This document shows positions 9,158 through 17,168 of a stretch of DNA of 64,000 nt, piece by piece (positions within the stretch are counted from its first letter, which is position 1; the number at the start of each line of letters is the position of its first letter). The notes below the pieces were generated by a model that saw nothing but the letters and a program-made list of their open reading frames with translations, did not search any database and was not told the DNA's origin. The DNA is from Arthrobacter sp. MYb213 (GTDB taxonomy: Bacteria; Actinomycetota; Actinomycetes; Actinomycetales; Micrococcaceae). The position numbers and the translations under genes were made by a program. Where the stretch lies: the NCBI RefSeq assembly GCF_002979915.1, contig NZ_PCQA01000001.1, forward strand, positions 62,001 through 126,000. The letters run 5' to 3'.

Positions 9158-9688
9158 CTAATCGTCTGTTGGTTTTTCGGCGTGGTGAGATTCAGACTCA
9201 CGCTGGCCTTCTTCGGTGTATTCATACATCACACCGTTGAGGGCCGCGGTCAGCTCTTCTGGACGACGTGTAGAGGTGATCCAGTAAGGTGTCTCGTCGC
9301 GTGGATCAGTCACCTCGATGCAAACAACCGCATCTAGCCATCCGCGCAGGTTCATAAAGGCTAAACCGTGTAGCTTCTGACCACGTTGTTTGAAAGCTTC
9401 TTCGCCACGGTAGCCGACCGCTTCGCCGACAAATTTACGCTCGATGGTCGCGCGACCTACGGTGAGGTTTTCGCCGGTGACTTCCAGGGTGGGAACCTTC
9501 AGCAAGAAGATGACTACGATGGCGACTAAGACAATCAGCCCGGTGGCGTAACCCCACGGGACACTGATCGGTGCGATAGCAACACCCGCGGTGATGGCAA
9601 TCAATAAAGGCCAAATCCATGTGCCGGCCGACGGCCATAGCTTTTCACGGAATAAAACATTTGAAGCCTCTGGGCTGGGAGTACTCAT
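9158..9688 (-). CDS. DUF3093 family membrane protein
   Basis: This 176-residue protein has two adjacent hydrophobic segments near the N-terminus (WIWPLLIAITAGVAIAPISV and ATGLIVLVAIVVIFLL), then a cytosolic beta-rich domain (LEVTGENLTVGRATI ... PYWITSTRRPEEL). These are features of DUF3093, whose role is unknown. The ATG at 9688 is preferred to an upstream start at 9733 because the family begins MST and ends with a similar WITSTRRP motif. TAAACT lies exactly 7 nt upstream, so the transcript may be leaderless. That would explain why GGAGGG sits too close to the ATG to act as a normal Shine-Dalgarno. Confidence 0.87.
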   Translation of the reverse strand: MSTPSPEASNVLFREKLWPSAGTWIWPLLIAITAGVAIAPISVPWGYATGLIVLVAIVVIFLLKVPTLEVTGENLTVGRATIERKFVGEAVGYRGEEAFKQRGQKLHGLAFMNLRGWLDAVVCIEVTDPRDETPYWITSTRRPEELTAALNGVMYEYTEEGQRESESHHAEKPTDD

Positions 9689-9695
9689 ACCCTCC

Positions 9696-9701
9696 AGTTT
9701 A
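9696..9701 (-). promoter_or_regulatory. -10 element TAAACT, probable leaderless promoter of DUF3093 gene
   Basis: On the minus strand TAAACT is followed by 7 nt (GGAGGGT) and then the ATG at 9688. This spacing would place transcription initiation at the start codon. Confidence 0.45.
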
Positions 9702-9820
9702 GGCACTATTTCGCTGGCTATGAACCGCCGCAAAAACTGGCGGTCGGGTTGAACTGCTCACGATAGAGTTGGGCAGGTAGAAAATGACCACACAATTCCT
9801 CGGGGGAATAAGCAAAACTC

Positions 9821-10279
9821 ATGAACGAGCCGACGATTTCAGTAAAGATCAAGATGCTGGACCCAGACTTGCCGGTACCAGGCTACGCGCACCCCTCAGA
9901 CGCCGGAGCTGACCTGCATGCTCGCGAGTCCGCAGTGCTCCAACCAGGTGAGCGGGCATTGATCCGCACCGGTCTGGCGATCGCGCTTCCGCACGGTTAC
10001 GTGGGCCTAGTTCATCCACGAAGTGGCTTGGCAGCCAAGCATGGAATTACAGTGGTCAATGCACCGGGTACCGTAGATGCAGGCTACCGTGGCGAGATCA
10101 TGGTCACACTATTAAATACGGATAACAGCAACGCATTTGAAGTGCAGCGCGGGGATCGAATCGCACAGCTCGTCATCCAGAAAGTCGAACTTGCTCAATT
10201 CGAGCAAGTCGAGACGCTAGATGACACTGCTCGCGGAACCGGCGGCTTCGGTTCAACCGGCGGATTTACCGCGAACTAA
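9821..10279 (+). CDS. dut: dUTP diphosphatase
   Basis: This 152-residue trimeric dUTPase hydrolyses dUTP to dUMP and PPi. All five family motifs are visible in order: [50 protein letters not shown] and the C-terminal arm [10 protein letters not shown]. Length is normal. It lies between DUF3093 (divergent) and DUF3710, the order found in other actinobacteria. GGGGG about 18 nt upstream is too far for a good Shine-Dalgarno, so initiation may be weak. Confidence 0.97.
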   Translation: MNEPTISVKIKMLDPDLPVPGYAHPSDAGADLHARESAVLQPGERALIRTGLAIALPHGYVGLVHPRSGLAAKHGITVVNAPGTVDAGYRGEIMVTLLNTDNSNAFEVQRGDRIAQLVIQKVELAQFEQVETLDDTARGTGGFGSTGGFTAN

Positions 10280-10317
10280 GTACTCTTGATGTAGAGAGCG
10301 CAAAATTTAAGGACATC

Positions 10318-11001
10318 ATGATTTTCAAGCGTAAGAAGTCGGAAGCAAATCCGGTCGAAGAGCCAACCACTGCCTCAAGCTCCACGGAGCCTGAGACGAG
10401 TGCCGGTCCCTTCGACATAAGTGACGTGCCAGATACCGACAGCTACCTCGATTTCGGTTCGATTCTTGTTAAACCGATTCCAGGTATGAAGGTACGCATG
10501 GATATCGAGCAGGCGAATCAGCGAGTTGTTGCTGTTTCTCTAGAAATCGCCGAATCACGCGTGCAGTTGATGGCCTTTGCCTCGTCAAAGTCGGAGTCGC
10601 TATGGCCCGGAATCCGCGAGAAAATCACCGGTGACATTCGCGAACAGAATGGAGAAATTTTCTCCCGCGAAGGCGAACATGGTGAAGAGCTGCTAGCTAA
10701 GGTTCCACAGCAGCTTCCAGATGGCCGTGCCGGACATGTAGCCCTGCGTTTCGTTGGTGTTGATGGTCCGCGCTGGTTCCTGCGCGCCGTGGTGGGCGGG
10801 GCAGCCATCGGGGACGAGAGTGCCACCGAGGTCATCGATAACCTTCTGCGCAGCGTCGTGGTCAACCGTGGGGACAAGCCACTGCCTCCGGCCGAGCTTC
10901 TTCCATTGAACGTGCCAAGTAACGCCAATACACGTGTTGAGACTCCTTCGCCGGAAATTACTCGTCCGGAACGTGGCCCCGAAATAACTCAGATCGGCTA
11001 A
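10318..11001 (+). CDS. DUF3710 family protein
   Basis: This 227-residue soluble protein has a charged, variable first 40 residues and then a conserved domain (YLDFGSILVKPIPGMKVRMDIEQANQRVVAVSLEIAESRVQLMAFA ... WPGIREKI ... GPRWFLRAVVGGAA). This matches the actinobacterial DUF3710 family, which has no assigned biochemical role. AAGGAC precedes the ATG. It starts 38 nt after dut and is followed 4 nt later by the OB-fold gene, so it is probably part of a dut-DUF3710-OB-DUF3159 transcription unit. Confidence 0.9.
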   Translation: MIFKRKKSEANPVEEPTTASSSTEPETSAGPFDISDVPDTDSYLDFGSILVKPIPGMKVRMDIEQANQRVVAVSLEIAESRVQLMAFASSKSESLWPGIREKITGDIREQNGEIFSREGEHGEELLAKVPQQLPDGRAGHVALRFVGVDGPRWFLRAVVGGAAIGDESATEVIDNLLRSVVVNRGDKPLPPAELLPLNVPSNANTRVETPSPEITRPERGPEITQIG

Positions 11002-11005
11002 GGAC

Positions 11006-11380
11006 ATGTCCTGCGAGCCTGCACTCTTATCGGCACAGCTTGGTGGCAGAGAATCAAGACCAGCTCATCGGCATCTTGACTCGTTGTCCGAGCTGCCCGA
11101 CAAGGGGCGTATCGAGCACATCGGGTATATCCAATCGGTTAGCTACTCGGCCCCGAATACTCCACCGCGGCTCACTGCCGTGGTAGTTGACCAGTTAGCC
11201 GCTGCTACCGGTCGACAGCGCACCGTAGCGCATGTGAAGTTACTCTTCATGGGACAAAAACAGGTACCTGGAATCAAGCCTGGAGTGAAAATCAAATATG
11301 CGGGCATGGTGGCCCCAGTTGATCAGGTCCCCAGTATCTTTAATCCCCGATATCTGATCGTTCCGGTAAGCCACGGGTAG
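11006..11380 (+). CDS. OB-fold nucleic-acid-binding domain protein
   Basis: This 124-residue protein has a single OB-fold resembling the tRNA anti-codon/RecG-like wedge. Visible segments are a first strand (RIEHIGYIQSVSYSAP), a central strand pair (TVAHVKLLFMGQKQVPGIKPGVKIKYAGMV) and the ending PSIFNPRYLIVP. The same small OB protein sits between DUF3710 and DUF3159 in other actinobacteria. A nucleic-acid role is inferred from the fold only. The start is 4 nt after the previous stop, with AAGGA almost touching the ATG, so translation may be coupled. Confidence 0.85.
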   Translation: MSCEPALLSAQLGGRESRPAHRHLDSLSELPDKGRIEHIGYIQSVSYSAPNTPPRLTAVVVDQLAAATGRQRTVAHVKLLFMGQKQVPGIKPGVKIKYAGMVAPVDQVPSIFNPRYLIVPVSHG

Positions 11381-11443
11381 TGGCGACGTCCAAAATAGTC
11401 GGGTACCAGGTATTGAGGACCGACCGAGGCAGAAGTGAGAACA

Positions 11444-12133
11444 ATGAATAACGAAGAACAGCCAAGTGAGTCGCAAGCTCCCAAGGAGCACTCGCTAGCT
11501 TCCAGCCTCGGCCAGAACGCAAAGCTATCGCAGAACGCGGACGGCGGGATCGACGTGATCGCCAGCGTCGGTGGCATGCGCGGAATTCTTGAGACGGTAA
11601 TTCCAGGCTTCGTGTTCGTGATGGTCTTTGCGTTAAGCCGCGAATTGTCCTGGGCGCTGATCGCATCGATCGGGCTTGGCGTGATCTTCATGATTGTGCG
11701 GCTGATCAATAAAACGACATTGGTGCAGGCGGCCAGTGGGCTGATCGGCATCCTGATCTGTGCCTTTGCTGCCCGGTCCAGTGGGGAAGCTAGAGACTAT
11801 TACGTTCCAGGCTTCTTCATCGGTGCCGGATACTTGGTAGCTCTTGTCATCTCGATTGTCATCAAATGGCCGCTAGCAGGAGTGCTCTTCGGTTTCATTC
11901 GCAACGAGGGAACCGAATGGCGGCAGCAACCGGGCAGGTTACGCCGCTACACCATCGCCACTTGGATCATCATCGCGGTCTTTATCGCGCGATTGGCAGT
12001 GCAACTGCCGATGTACTTTGCCGACAACGTAGTGGCCTTGGGCCTGGCTCGCGCACTGATGGGCGTGCCACTGTACGCTGCCGGACTGTGGTTCGCATGG
12101 CTGGTCTCACGCCCGGCCCCGGAGAAGTCCTAA
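11444..12133 (+). CDS. DUF3159 family integral membrane protein
   Basis: This 229-residue protein has a 30-40 residue polar N-terminus followed by about six hydrophobic segments (for example ILETVIPGFVFVMVFAL, LIASIGLGVIFMIVRLI, AAGLWFAWLVS). It contains the motif EWRQQPGRLRRYTIATWI, typical of DUF3159. The function is unknown. The ATG at 11444 was chosen; a GTG at 11435 is also possible. Its stop overlaps the stop of the convergent TrkA gene by 4 nt, so there is no room for a separate terminator. Confidence 0.87.
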   Translation: MNNEEQPSESQAPKEHSLASSLGQNAKLSQNADGGIDVIASVGGMRGILETVIPGFVFVMVFALSRELSWALIASIGLGVIFMIVRLINKTTLVQAASGLIGILICAFAARSSGEARDYYVPGFFIGAGYLVALVISIVIKWPLAGVLFGFIRNEGTEWRQQPGRLRRYTIATWIIIAVFIARLAVQLPMYFADNVVALGLARALMGVPLYAAGLWFAWLVSRPAPEKS

Positions 12134-12795
12134 CGCTTTTTCCCGCGCAACGTGGTCCGCAAGGACGCTTCGGCTTCGGGAGTGGTGATGAAGAAGATTT
12201 CATCCCCGCCCTCGATAACATCATCATCGCTAGGTGGGAAAGGTGCCTTGTCTCGCACAATCGCCACAATTGTGGTGTCGTGTGGCCAAGTCACGCGCCC
12301 TAGGGTGCGGCCGATCAGCTCGGAGTCGTGGGGCACGGTGAACTCCGCCATATGAACCTCGCCGCTTTTGAGCGTCAGTAGCCGAACCAGGTCGCCTACC
12401 TCCACGGCCTCCTCGACCAATGCAGTCATCAATCGCGGGGTGCTGACAGCGACATCGACACCCCACGCATCATCAAACATCCACTCATTTTTTGGATGGT
12501 TCACTCGTCCCACGGTACGGCGGACACCAAACTCACTCTTCGCCAACAGCGAGACAACCAAGTTGACCTTGTCATCACCCGTGGCAGAGACAACCACATC
12601 AAATTCTTCGAGTTTGGCGCGTTGTAATACCGCCAGCTCGCAAGCATCTCCAATGAGCCATTGGACATTGTCCAGGTCAGCGCGTTCGGCCATTTCGGCT
12701 TTCTGATCAACGACCAGTACCTCATGAGAATTCAAAACCAGCTCGCGGGCAATCGAGGTGCCTACCGACCCGGCGCCGGCAATCATAACTTTCAC
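12130..12795 (-). CDS. TrkA-family potassium channel/transporter regulatory protein (RCK), second gene
   Basis: This 221-residue protein has an N-terminal RCK_N Rossmann domain (KVMIAGAGSVGTSIARELV, GxGxxG, with acidic VVDQ ending strand 2) and a C-terminal RCK_C domain (ELIGRTLGRVTWPHDTTIVAIVRD ... DEIFFIT). Such proteins gate potassium transport in response to NAD(H), ATP or cyclic di-AMP. Position and pairing match the mycobacterial ceoB/ceoC tandem. The GTG at 12795 is chosen because the protein then starts at the Rossmann strand and leaves a 19-nt gap to the first trkA gene. The longer in-frame start at 12846 would overlap that gene. Confidence 0.9.
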   Translation of the reverse strand: MKVMIAGAGSVGTSIARELVLNSHEVLVVDQKAEMAERADLDNVQWLIGDACELAVLQRAKLEEFDVVVSATGDDKVNLVVSLLAKSEFGVRRTVGRVNHPKNEWMFDDAWGVDVAVSTPRLMTALVEEAVEVGDLVRLLTLKSGEVHMAEFTVPHDSELIGRTLGRVTWPHDTTIVAIVRDKAPFPPSDDDVIEGGDEIFFITTPEAEASLRTTLRGKKR

Positions 12796-12814
12796 GTGGA
12801 TTAGCTCTCTAGTC

Positions 12815-13489
12815 TTAGTCGCTGGCGGCGACCGGTGCGTTGGCAAGGATTTTTTCGACGTCTTTACTTTGGTCCAAATTCATCATCACGTGCACCAAAT
12901 CGCCGCCCTGCAGTCGCGTGCGGCTTTGTGGAATGGTTCCTTCGCCGAAACGAGTCAGGTAGGCCACCCGAACCCCGGCAGCTTCCTCGACTTCTTTGAC
13001 GAGGTGGCCATACCAGTCGCGATGCAAGGCGACCTCGGTCAGCATCAACCGTCCCGATGGTTCGCGGTAATCTCCGCGCATCGAGTAGTCCGGCAAGATG
13101 CGTCGCAGCACTTGGTCGGTACTCCAACGCACCGCTGCGACCGTAGGAATTCCTAGGCGCTGATAAATTTCTGCTCGTCCCGGATCGTAAATACGTGCCA
13201 CAACATGGGGTACGTGGTAACTTTCACGGGCTACGCGGGTGGCAAGAATGTTGGAATTATCACCGCTGGAAACTGCTGCAAAGGCATAAGCTTCCTCTAT
13301 TTTTGCTTCGACTAAGGTGTCTCGGTCAAAGCCGAGGCCAATAACTTTGCTGCCGGAGAACTCTTGTCCTAGCCGGCGAAAAGCCTCGGGGTCTTGATCG
13401 ATGACGGCCACCGAATGCCCGGCTCCGTCTAGCGTATGAGCCAGCGCAACGCCTACGCGTCCACAGCCCATGATCACAAAGTGCGCCAC
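12815..13489 (-). CDS. TrkA-family potassium channel/transporter regulatory protein (RCK), first gene
   Basis: This 224-residue RCK protein starts HFVIMGCGRVGVALAHTLDGAGHSVAVIDQD, a full GxGxxG dinucleotide fold, followed by an RCK_C domain (LMLTEVALHRDWYGHLVKEVEE ... GGDLVHVMM). It forms an operon with the second trkA gene 19 nt downstream and probably builds a heteromeric ring with it. The GTG at 13489 has AAGGAG 6 nt upstream, better than the TTG at 13495 which overlaps that site. It is divergent from the KimA-like transporter, and that context supports a shared role in potassium uptake. Confidence 0.92.
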   Translation of the reverse strand: MAHFVIMGCGRVGVALAHTLDGAGHSVAVIDQDPEAFRRLGQEFSGSKVIGLGFDRDTLVEAKIEEAYAFAAVSSGDNSNILATRVARESYHVPHVVARIYDPGRAEIYQRLGIPTVAAVRWSTDQVLRRILPDYSMRGDYREPSGRLMLTEVALHRDWYGHLVKEVEEAAGVRVAYLTRFGEGTIPQSRTRLQGGDLVHVMMNLDQSKDVEKILANAPVAASD

Positions 13490-13495
13490 CGCCAA

Positions 13496-13501
13496 CTCCT
13501 T
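13496..13501 (-). promoter_or_regulatory. Ribosome binding site AAGGAG deciding the first trkA start
   Basis: On the minus strand AAGGAG is followed by six bases and GTG at 13489. A TTG at 13495 would touch the site, so the GTG is preferred. Confidence 0.6.
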
Positions 13502-13618
13502 GCTTTCTTACCACCAGTAAAACTTTCTTGTGCTGCTCAATGTACAGCTCCGAAAGCAACAATAGCCTTTGGTGCGAAGCACATCATTGACCCAACGCTA
13601 CTGTCTAGGCCGTGCCCT

Positions 13619-13634
13619 GAGATAACGTTATCTC
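13619..13634. promoter_or_regulatory. Perfect 16-bp palindrome abutting the KimA-like start codon
   Basis: GAGATAACGTTATCTC is a complete palindrome ending one base before the GTG at 13635. It contains a possible -10 (TAACGT, 13623-13628) 6 nt before the start, so the gene may be leaderless and the palindrome could be an operator over the -10. The sequence is seen directly; the regulator is unknown. Confidence 0.55.
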
Positions 13635-15650
13635 GTGCCTGCTTTATTTGATGGTCTCAAAAGGATCCTCGTGGGCCGACCGTTTAGCACTGAACAGCTT
13701 AAACGTAAACCGGTCCCACCTAAGATCGCCTTGCCGATCTTCTCCTCCAGCGCGCTGTCATCCTTGGCATACGCGCCTGATGAAATTTTGTTGACCCTTG
13801 CCATGGCCGGAATCGCCGCCACGATGCTTTCACCAGCTGTGGGCGTTGCGGTACTCGTGGTGCTTCTGGTGCTGGTGCTCTCTTACCGTCAGTCGGTAGA
13901 GGCCTACCCATCAGGTGGGGGAGACTATGAGATTGTCCGGAAGAACTTAGGTCCCCGCTCGGGAACCACCGTGGCTTCGGCGCTCCTGGTCGACTTCGTG
14001 TTGACTGTTGCTGTGTCCAGTTCTTCTGCGGCGCAGTACCTGTCGGGTGTTTTCCCGGCCTTAGAGGATCACCGTGCCGCGGTCGCCTCAGCCATTGTTG
14101 CCTTCCTCGTCGTTGCAAACTTGCGAGGACGAGGCCAAGGACGTTGGTCCTTGGCAATTCCGGTGTATCTATTTGTCGGCGGCATGCTGGTGATGATTGC
14201 CGTCGGTGCCGTGCTGGCTTTCACCGGAAACTTAGGGTTGGCCCCTAGCGCCGAATTTACAATCATCCCGGAACAAGAATTTGCCACCGGTATGCATGGA
14301 GTCGTTGGGGCGTTACTGATTCTGCGCGCTTTTTCCACAGGTTCGGCGGCGCTAACCGGAATCGAAGTACCGATTTCCAACGTTCACTACCTCAGCAAAC
14401 CGCGCGCCAAAAATGCGGGTCGCATTCTGTTGGCCATGGGGCTATTGTCCGGCGTGCTCACCCTGGGCACGTTGATGCTGGCGCGAGCTACAGGCATCAA
14501 GGTAGTCGCCGATCCGCAGACCGCACTGATGCTAGACGGGGAACCTATCTCCGAGGCCTATGTGCAAATACCGGTGCTGGGCCAGCTGGCCCAGGCCGTA
14601 TTTGGAAACTTTTTCCTCGGCACCGTGGTGGTTTCGATTCTGACCATCGCGGTACTGTTACTGGCCGGAAACCAAGCTTTTAACTCTTTCCCAAACCTCG
14701 CCAGCCACTTAGCCTCCGATGGCTTTCTGCCGCGCCAACTACGCACCCGAGGGGATCGCCTAGGATTTTCCAACGGCATCTTATCTTTGGGTCTTGCTGC
14801 CATTGTTCTGATTCTGTTGTTCAACGGCGACGTAACAATCCTGGTGCAGCTGTATGTGGTCGGAGTGTTTGTTTCCTTCACACTTAGCCAACTGGGCATG
14901 CTCAAACATTGGTCCCGGGTGCTCGTGACAGTGACCGACCGGAAGATCCGTGCGGCGAAGCGTCGCAAGCGTCTGTTGAACCTGATCGGTTTGATTTTGT
15001 CGCTGCTGGTTTTGGTGGTTGTGCTTGCCACGCGGTTTGTTCATGGAGCCTGGATTGCGGTGCTGGGCATCGTAGCGCTGACGTTGATTATGGAATCTTT
15101 GCAACGTCATTACCAGCAGGTCGACAGCGAATTGTCGATTGATGATGAGCATTCGGCCACCGCGCTACCGGCAAGAGTTCACGCCTTGGTACTGGTGTCC
15201 ACGGTACGTAAACCGGTGCTACGCGCCCTAGCTTTCGCTCGGGCCTCGCGTCCATCAAAGCTGGAAGCGATCATCGTGGATATCGAAGCGGAGAAAACCG
15301 CGCGTACCTTAGCCACCTGGGATCGACTGCAGATCCCGGTTCCGATCACCGCGCTGGCCTCTCCATACCGCGATATAGCCGGACCCTTGATCGAACATAT
15401 TCGGTCGATTAGGCGGGAATCGCCAAGGGATCTCATCGTGGTTTACATTCCCGAATACGTGGTCGGCCACTGGTGGGAGCAACTGGTGCACAACCAGACC
15501 GCCCAACGGGTCAAAAACCGACTTCACTACGAACCTGGAGTGCTCATCGCCTCGGTGCCTTGGCGCCTGCTGAGCTCTTCCGACGCACTACTCGGTGCCC
15601 CGACCGAGGAATCCTCGGCACACCGAAATACCTCACCTCACGAAGGATGA
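13635..15650 (+). CDS. KimA-like potassium importer (APC superfamily)
   Basis: This 671-residue membrane protein has about 12 transmembrane segments up to residue 490 and a cytosolic C-terminal domain. Signature stretches (LSSLAYAPDEILLTLAMAG, LSYRQSVEAYPSGGGDYEIVRKNLG, LLVDFVLTVAVSSSSA, RGDRLGFSNGI) closely resemble Bacillus subtilis KimA (YdaO), a proton-coupled potassium importer inhibited by cyclic di-AMP. Databases often label these simply amino-acid permease. The divergent pair of RCK genes next door supports potassium as substrate. The GTG start has no Shine-Dalgarno and is preceded by a perfect palindrome. The C-terminal domain is the likely ligand-sensing region. Confidence 0.85.
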   Translation: MPALFDGLKRILVGRPFSTEQLKRKPVPPKIALPIFSSSALSSLAYAPDEILLTLAMAGIAATMLSPAVGVAVLVVLLVLVLSYRQSVEAYPSGGGDYEIVRKNLGPRSGTTVASALLVDFVLTVAVSSSSAAQYLSGVFPALEDHRAAVASAIVAFLVVANLRGRGQGRWSLAIPVYLFVGGMLVMIAVGAVLAFTGNLGLAPSAEFTIIPEQEFATGMHGVVGALLILRAFSTGSAALTGIEVPISNVHYLSKPRAKNAGRILLAMGLLSGVLTLGTLMLARATGIKVVADPQTALMLDGEPISEAYVQIPVLGQLAQAVFGNFFLGTVVVSILTIAVLLLAGNQAFNSFPNLASHLASDGFLPRQLRTRGDRLGFSNGILSLGLAAIVLILLFNGDVTILVQLYVVGVFVSFTLSQLGMLKHWSRVLVTVTDRKIRAAKRRKRLLNLIGLILSLLVLVVVLATRFVHGAWIAVLGIVALTLIMESLQRHYQQVDSELSIDDEHSATALPARVHALVLVSTVRKPVLRALAFARASRPSKLEAIIVDIEAEKTARTLATWDRLQIPVPITALASPYRDIAGPLIEHIRSIRRESPRDLIVVYIPEYVVGHWWEQLVHNQTAQRVKNRLHYEPGVLIASVPWRLLSSSDALLGAPTEESSAHRNTSPHEG

Positions 15651-15655
15651 TACTT

Positions 15656-16978
15656 ATGAACGCTCCCGAAACCTTAGAACTACGCCTGGGCTCCATTGCC
15701 CACGGTGGACACACCGTGGCACGCCATGAAGGTCGAGTAATCTTTGTCCGCCATGGGATTCCCGGCGAACTGGTCAACGTGGTGTTGACCGATGCCGGGG
15801 AAGCCGCCAAGTTTTGGCGCGCCGATGTTGTTGAGGTACTCGAAGCCAGCGAACATCGAGTGCCTCATGTCTGGGATCAGGCCGATGCGCTGACTCACCG
15901 CGATCCGGTGGGCGGAGCAGAATTTGGCCATATTAGCCTGGATTACCAGCGTGTGCTCAAAGCGCAGGTGGCCGCGGAACAGCTGACTCGTCTGGGTGGG
16001 CTAAAGGCCGAAGATTACAATTTCCCAGAGGTGCAGGCAGTACCCGGAAATTCGGACGGTCTTGGCTGGCGTACCCGGATGTCCTACTCGGTGACCGAGA
16101 ACGGCCGCTTGGCCATGAGCGGTTTTCGCAGCAATGAATTGACCGAGATTACCCAGATGCCTTTGGCGCATCCTGGGATCGAGGCCATAGGGCTGTACAC
16201 CGTGGACTTTAGCGGAATCGATCGGGTGGAAGTCGCGGTTTCAAGCCAGGACGATTCCACGGTGCTCGTGCTGCTTTCAGAAGTTCGCCCAGGCGCTGCA
16301 TTGCGTGTGGCGAAGCAACTTCCAGAAGGCGTCAACCTTGCCGTCTTTAGCCAGATGGGTGGTTCTGCGGCTGACGGTAAAGGCGAGCTCGAAGTTATCA
16401 CCGGCAACGGTTGGCTCACAGAGCAGGTATTGGGCAATTCCTTCCGCATTACCGGTGAAGGTTTCTGGCAGGTGCACCGCAGTGCCGCAACGCTGTTGAC
16501 CGAGCGCGTCATGGACCTTACGGCCCCGGAATCTGGCGAAGTCATCGCCGACCTTTACGCCGGCGCGGGACTTTTCTCCTTGCCGCTAGCCGAAGCAGTG
16601 GGACCCCAAGGCCGGGTCTTTAGCATCGAAGGTGCACCGGGAACTCACGCGGATGCGAAGAAGAATCTAGCGCAGACCCCACAGGTTACCGTGACACGCG
16701 GCCGGGTAGAACGCTTGATGCGCCAGCTGGCTCGCGAGGCTCAGCTAGACGCGGTGGTCTTGGATCCACCACGCACCGGTTTGGATAAGCAGTCAGCAGC
16801 GGAATTGGCTACTAGCGGTGTTCCACGCATTTGTTACGTCTCGTGTGACCCGGCAGCTTTTGCCCGCGATACTGCCCGTTTGATGGCTCGTGGCTACGAA
16901 TTAGATCACATGGAGATTCACGATTTATACCCGCATACTCACCATATGGAGTCGATTGGTCTGTTCGTCCGCCGTTAG
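15656..16978 (+). CDS. Class I SAM-dependent RNA methyltransferase (TrmA/RlmD-type m5U)
   Basis: This 440-residue protein has an N-terminal TRAM RNA-binding domain (LELRLGSIAHGGHTVARHEGRVIFVRHGIPGE, residues 4-60). Its C-terminal SAM domain carries motif I DLYAGAGLFSLPL, motif IV DPPRTGLD and the catalytic cysteine in CYVSCDPAAFARD. Family enzymes make 5-methyluridine in tRNA or rRNA; which RNA is modified cannot be decided here. The [4Fe-4S] cysteines of RlmD are not evident. The ATG at 15656 has AAGGA 8 nt upstream; an ATG at 15647 overlaps the previous stop. Translation is probably coupled to the KimA-like gene. Confidence 0.9.
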   Translation: MNAPETLELRLGSIAHGGHTVARHEGRVIFVRHGIPGELVNVVLTDAGEAAKFWRADVVEVLEASEHRVPHVWDQADALTHRDPVGGAEFGHISLDYQRVLKAQVAAEQLTRLGGLKAEDYNFPEVQAVPGNSDGLGWRTRMSYSVTENGRLAMSGFRSNELTEITQMPLAHPGIEAIGLYTVDFSGIDRVEVAVSSQDDSTVLVLLSEVRPGAALRVAKQLPEGVNLAVFSQMGGSAADGKGELEVITGNGWLTEQVLGNSFRITGEGFWQVHRSAATLLTERVMDLTAPESGEVIADLYAGAGLFSLPLAEAVGPQGRVFSIEGAPGTHADAKKNLAQTPQVTVTRGRVERLMRQLAREAQLDAVVLDPPRTGLDKQSAAELATSGVPRICYVSCDPAAFARDTARLMARGYELDHMEIHDLYPHTHHMESIGLFVRR

Positions 16979-17096
16979 ACGATGATTTTAAGCGCTTGAA
17001 CCACAAATTAAGCGTAAAATTTCTGCGGATCCGGCATTTTCTCCCAGTTGCGGATAGACTGGTGTTAGCTCTGCAGCAATACAAATATGACATTCT

Positions 17097-17116
17097 CAGT
17101 TAGGAGCGCCTAACTG
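17097..17116. promoter_or_regulatory. Inverted repeat upstream of acnA, candidate operator
   Basis: CAGTTAGG (17097-17104) and CCTAACTG (17109-17116) form an exact 8-bp inverted repeat around AGCG, 52 nt before the acnA ATG. Its position between promoter and ribosome binding site suits a repressor site or a leader hairpin. No TetR-type acnR gene is adjacent. Confidence 0.45.
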
Positions 17117-17168
17117 GAATTATGTTTGAGCATGCATAAAGAATGAGTGTCTGGCGAGAGGAGTCCCA

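Noticed and set aside
13496-13634. Cyclic di-AMP (ydaO) riboswitch before the KimA-like gene
   Set aside because: The gap is only 139 nt, the start seems leaderless, and no conserved riboswitch core was seen.
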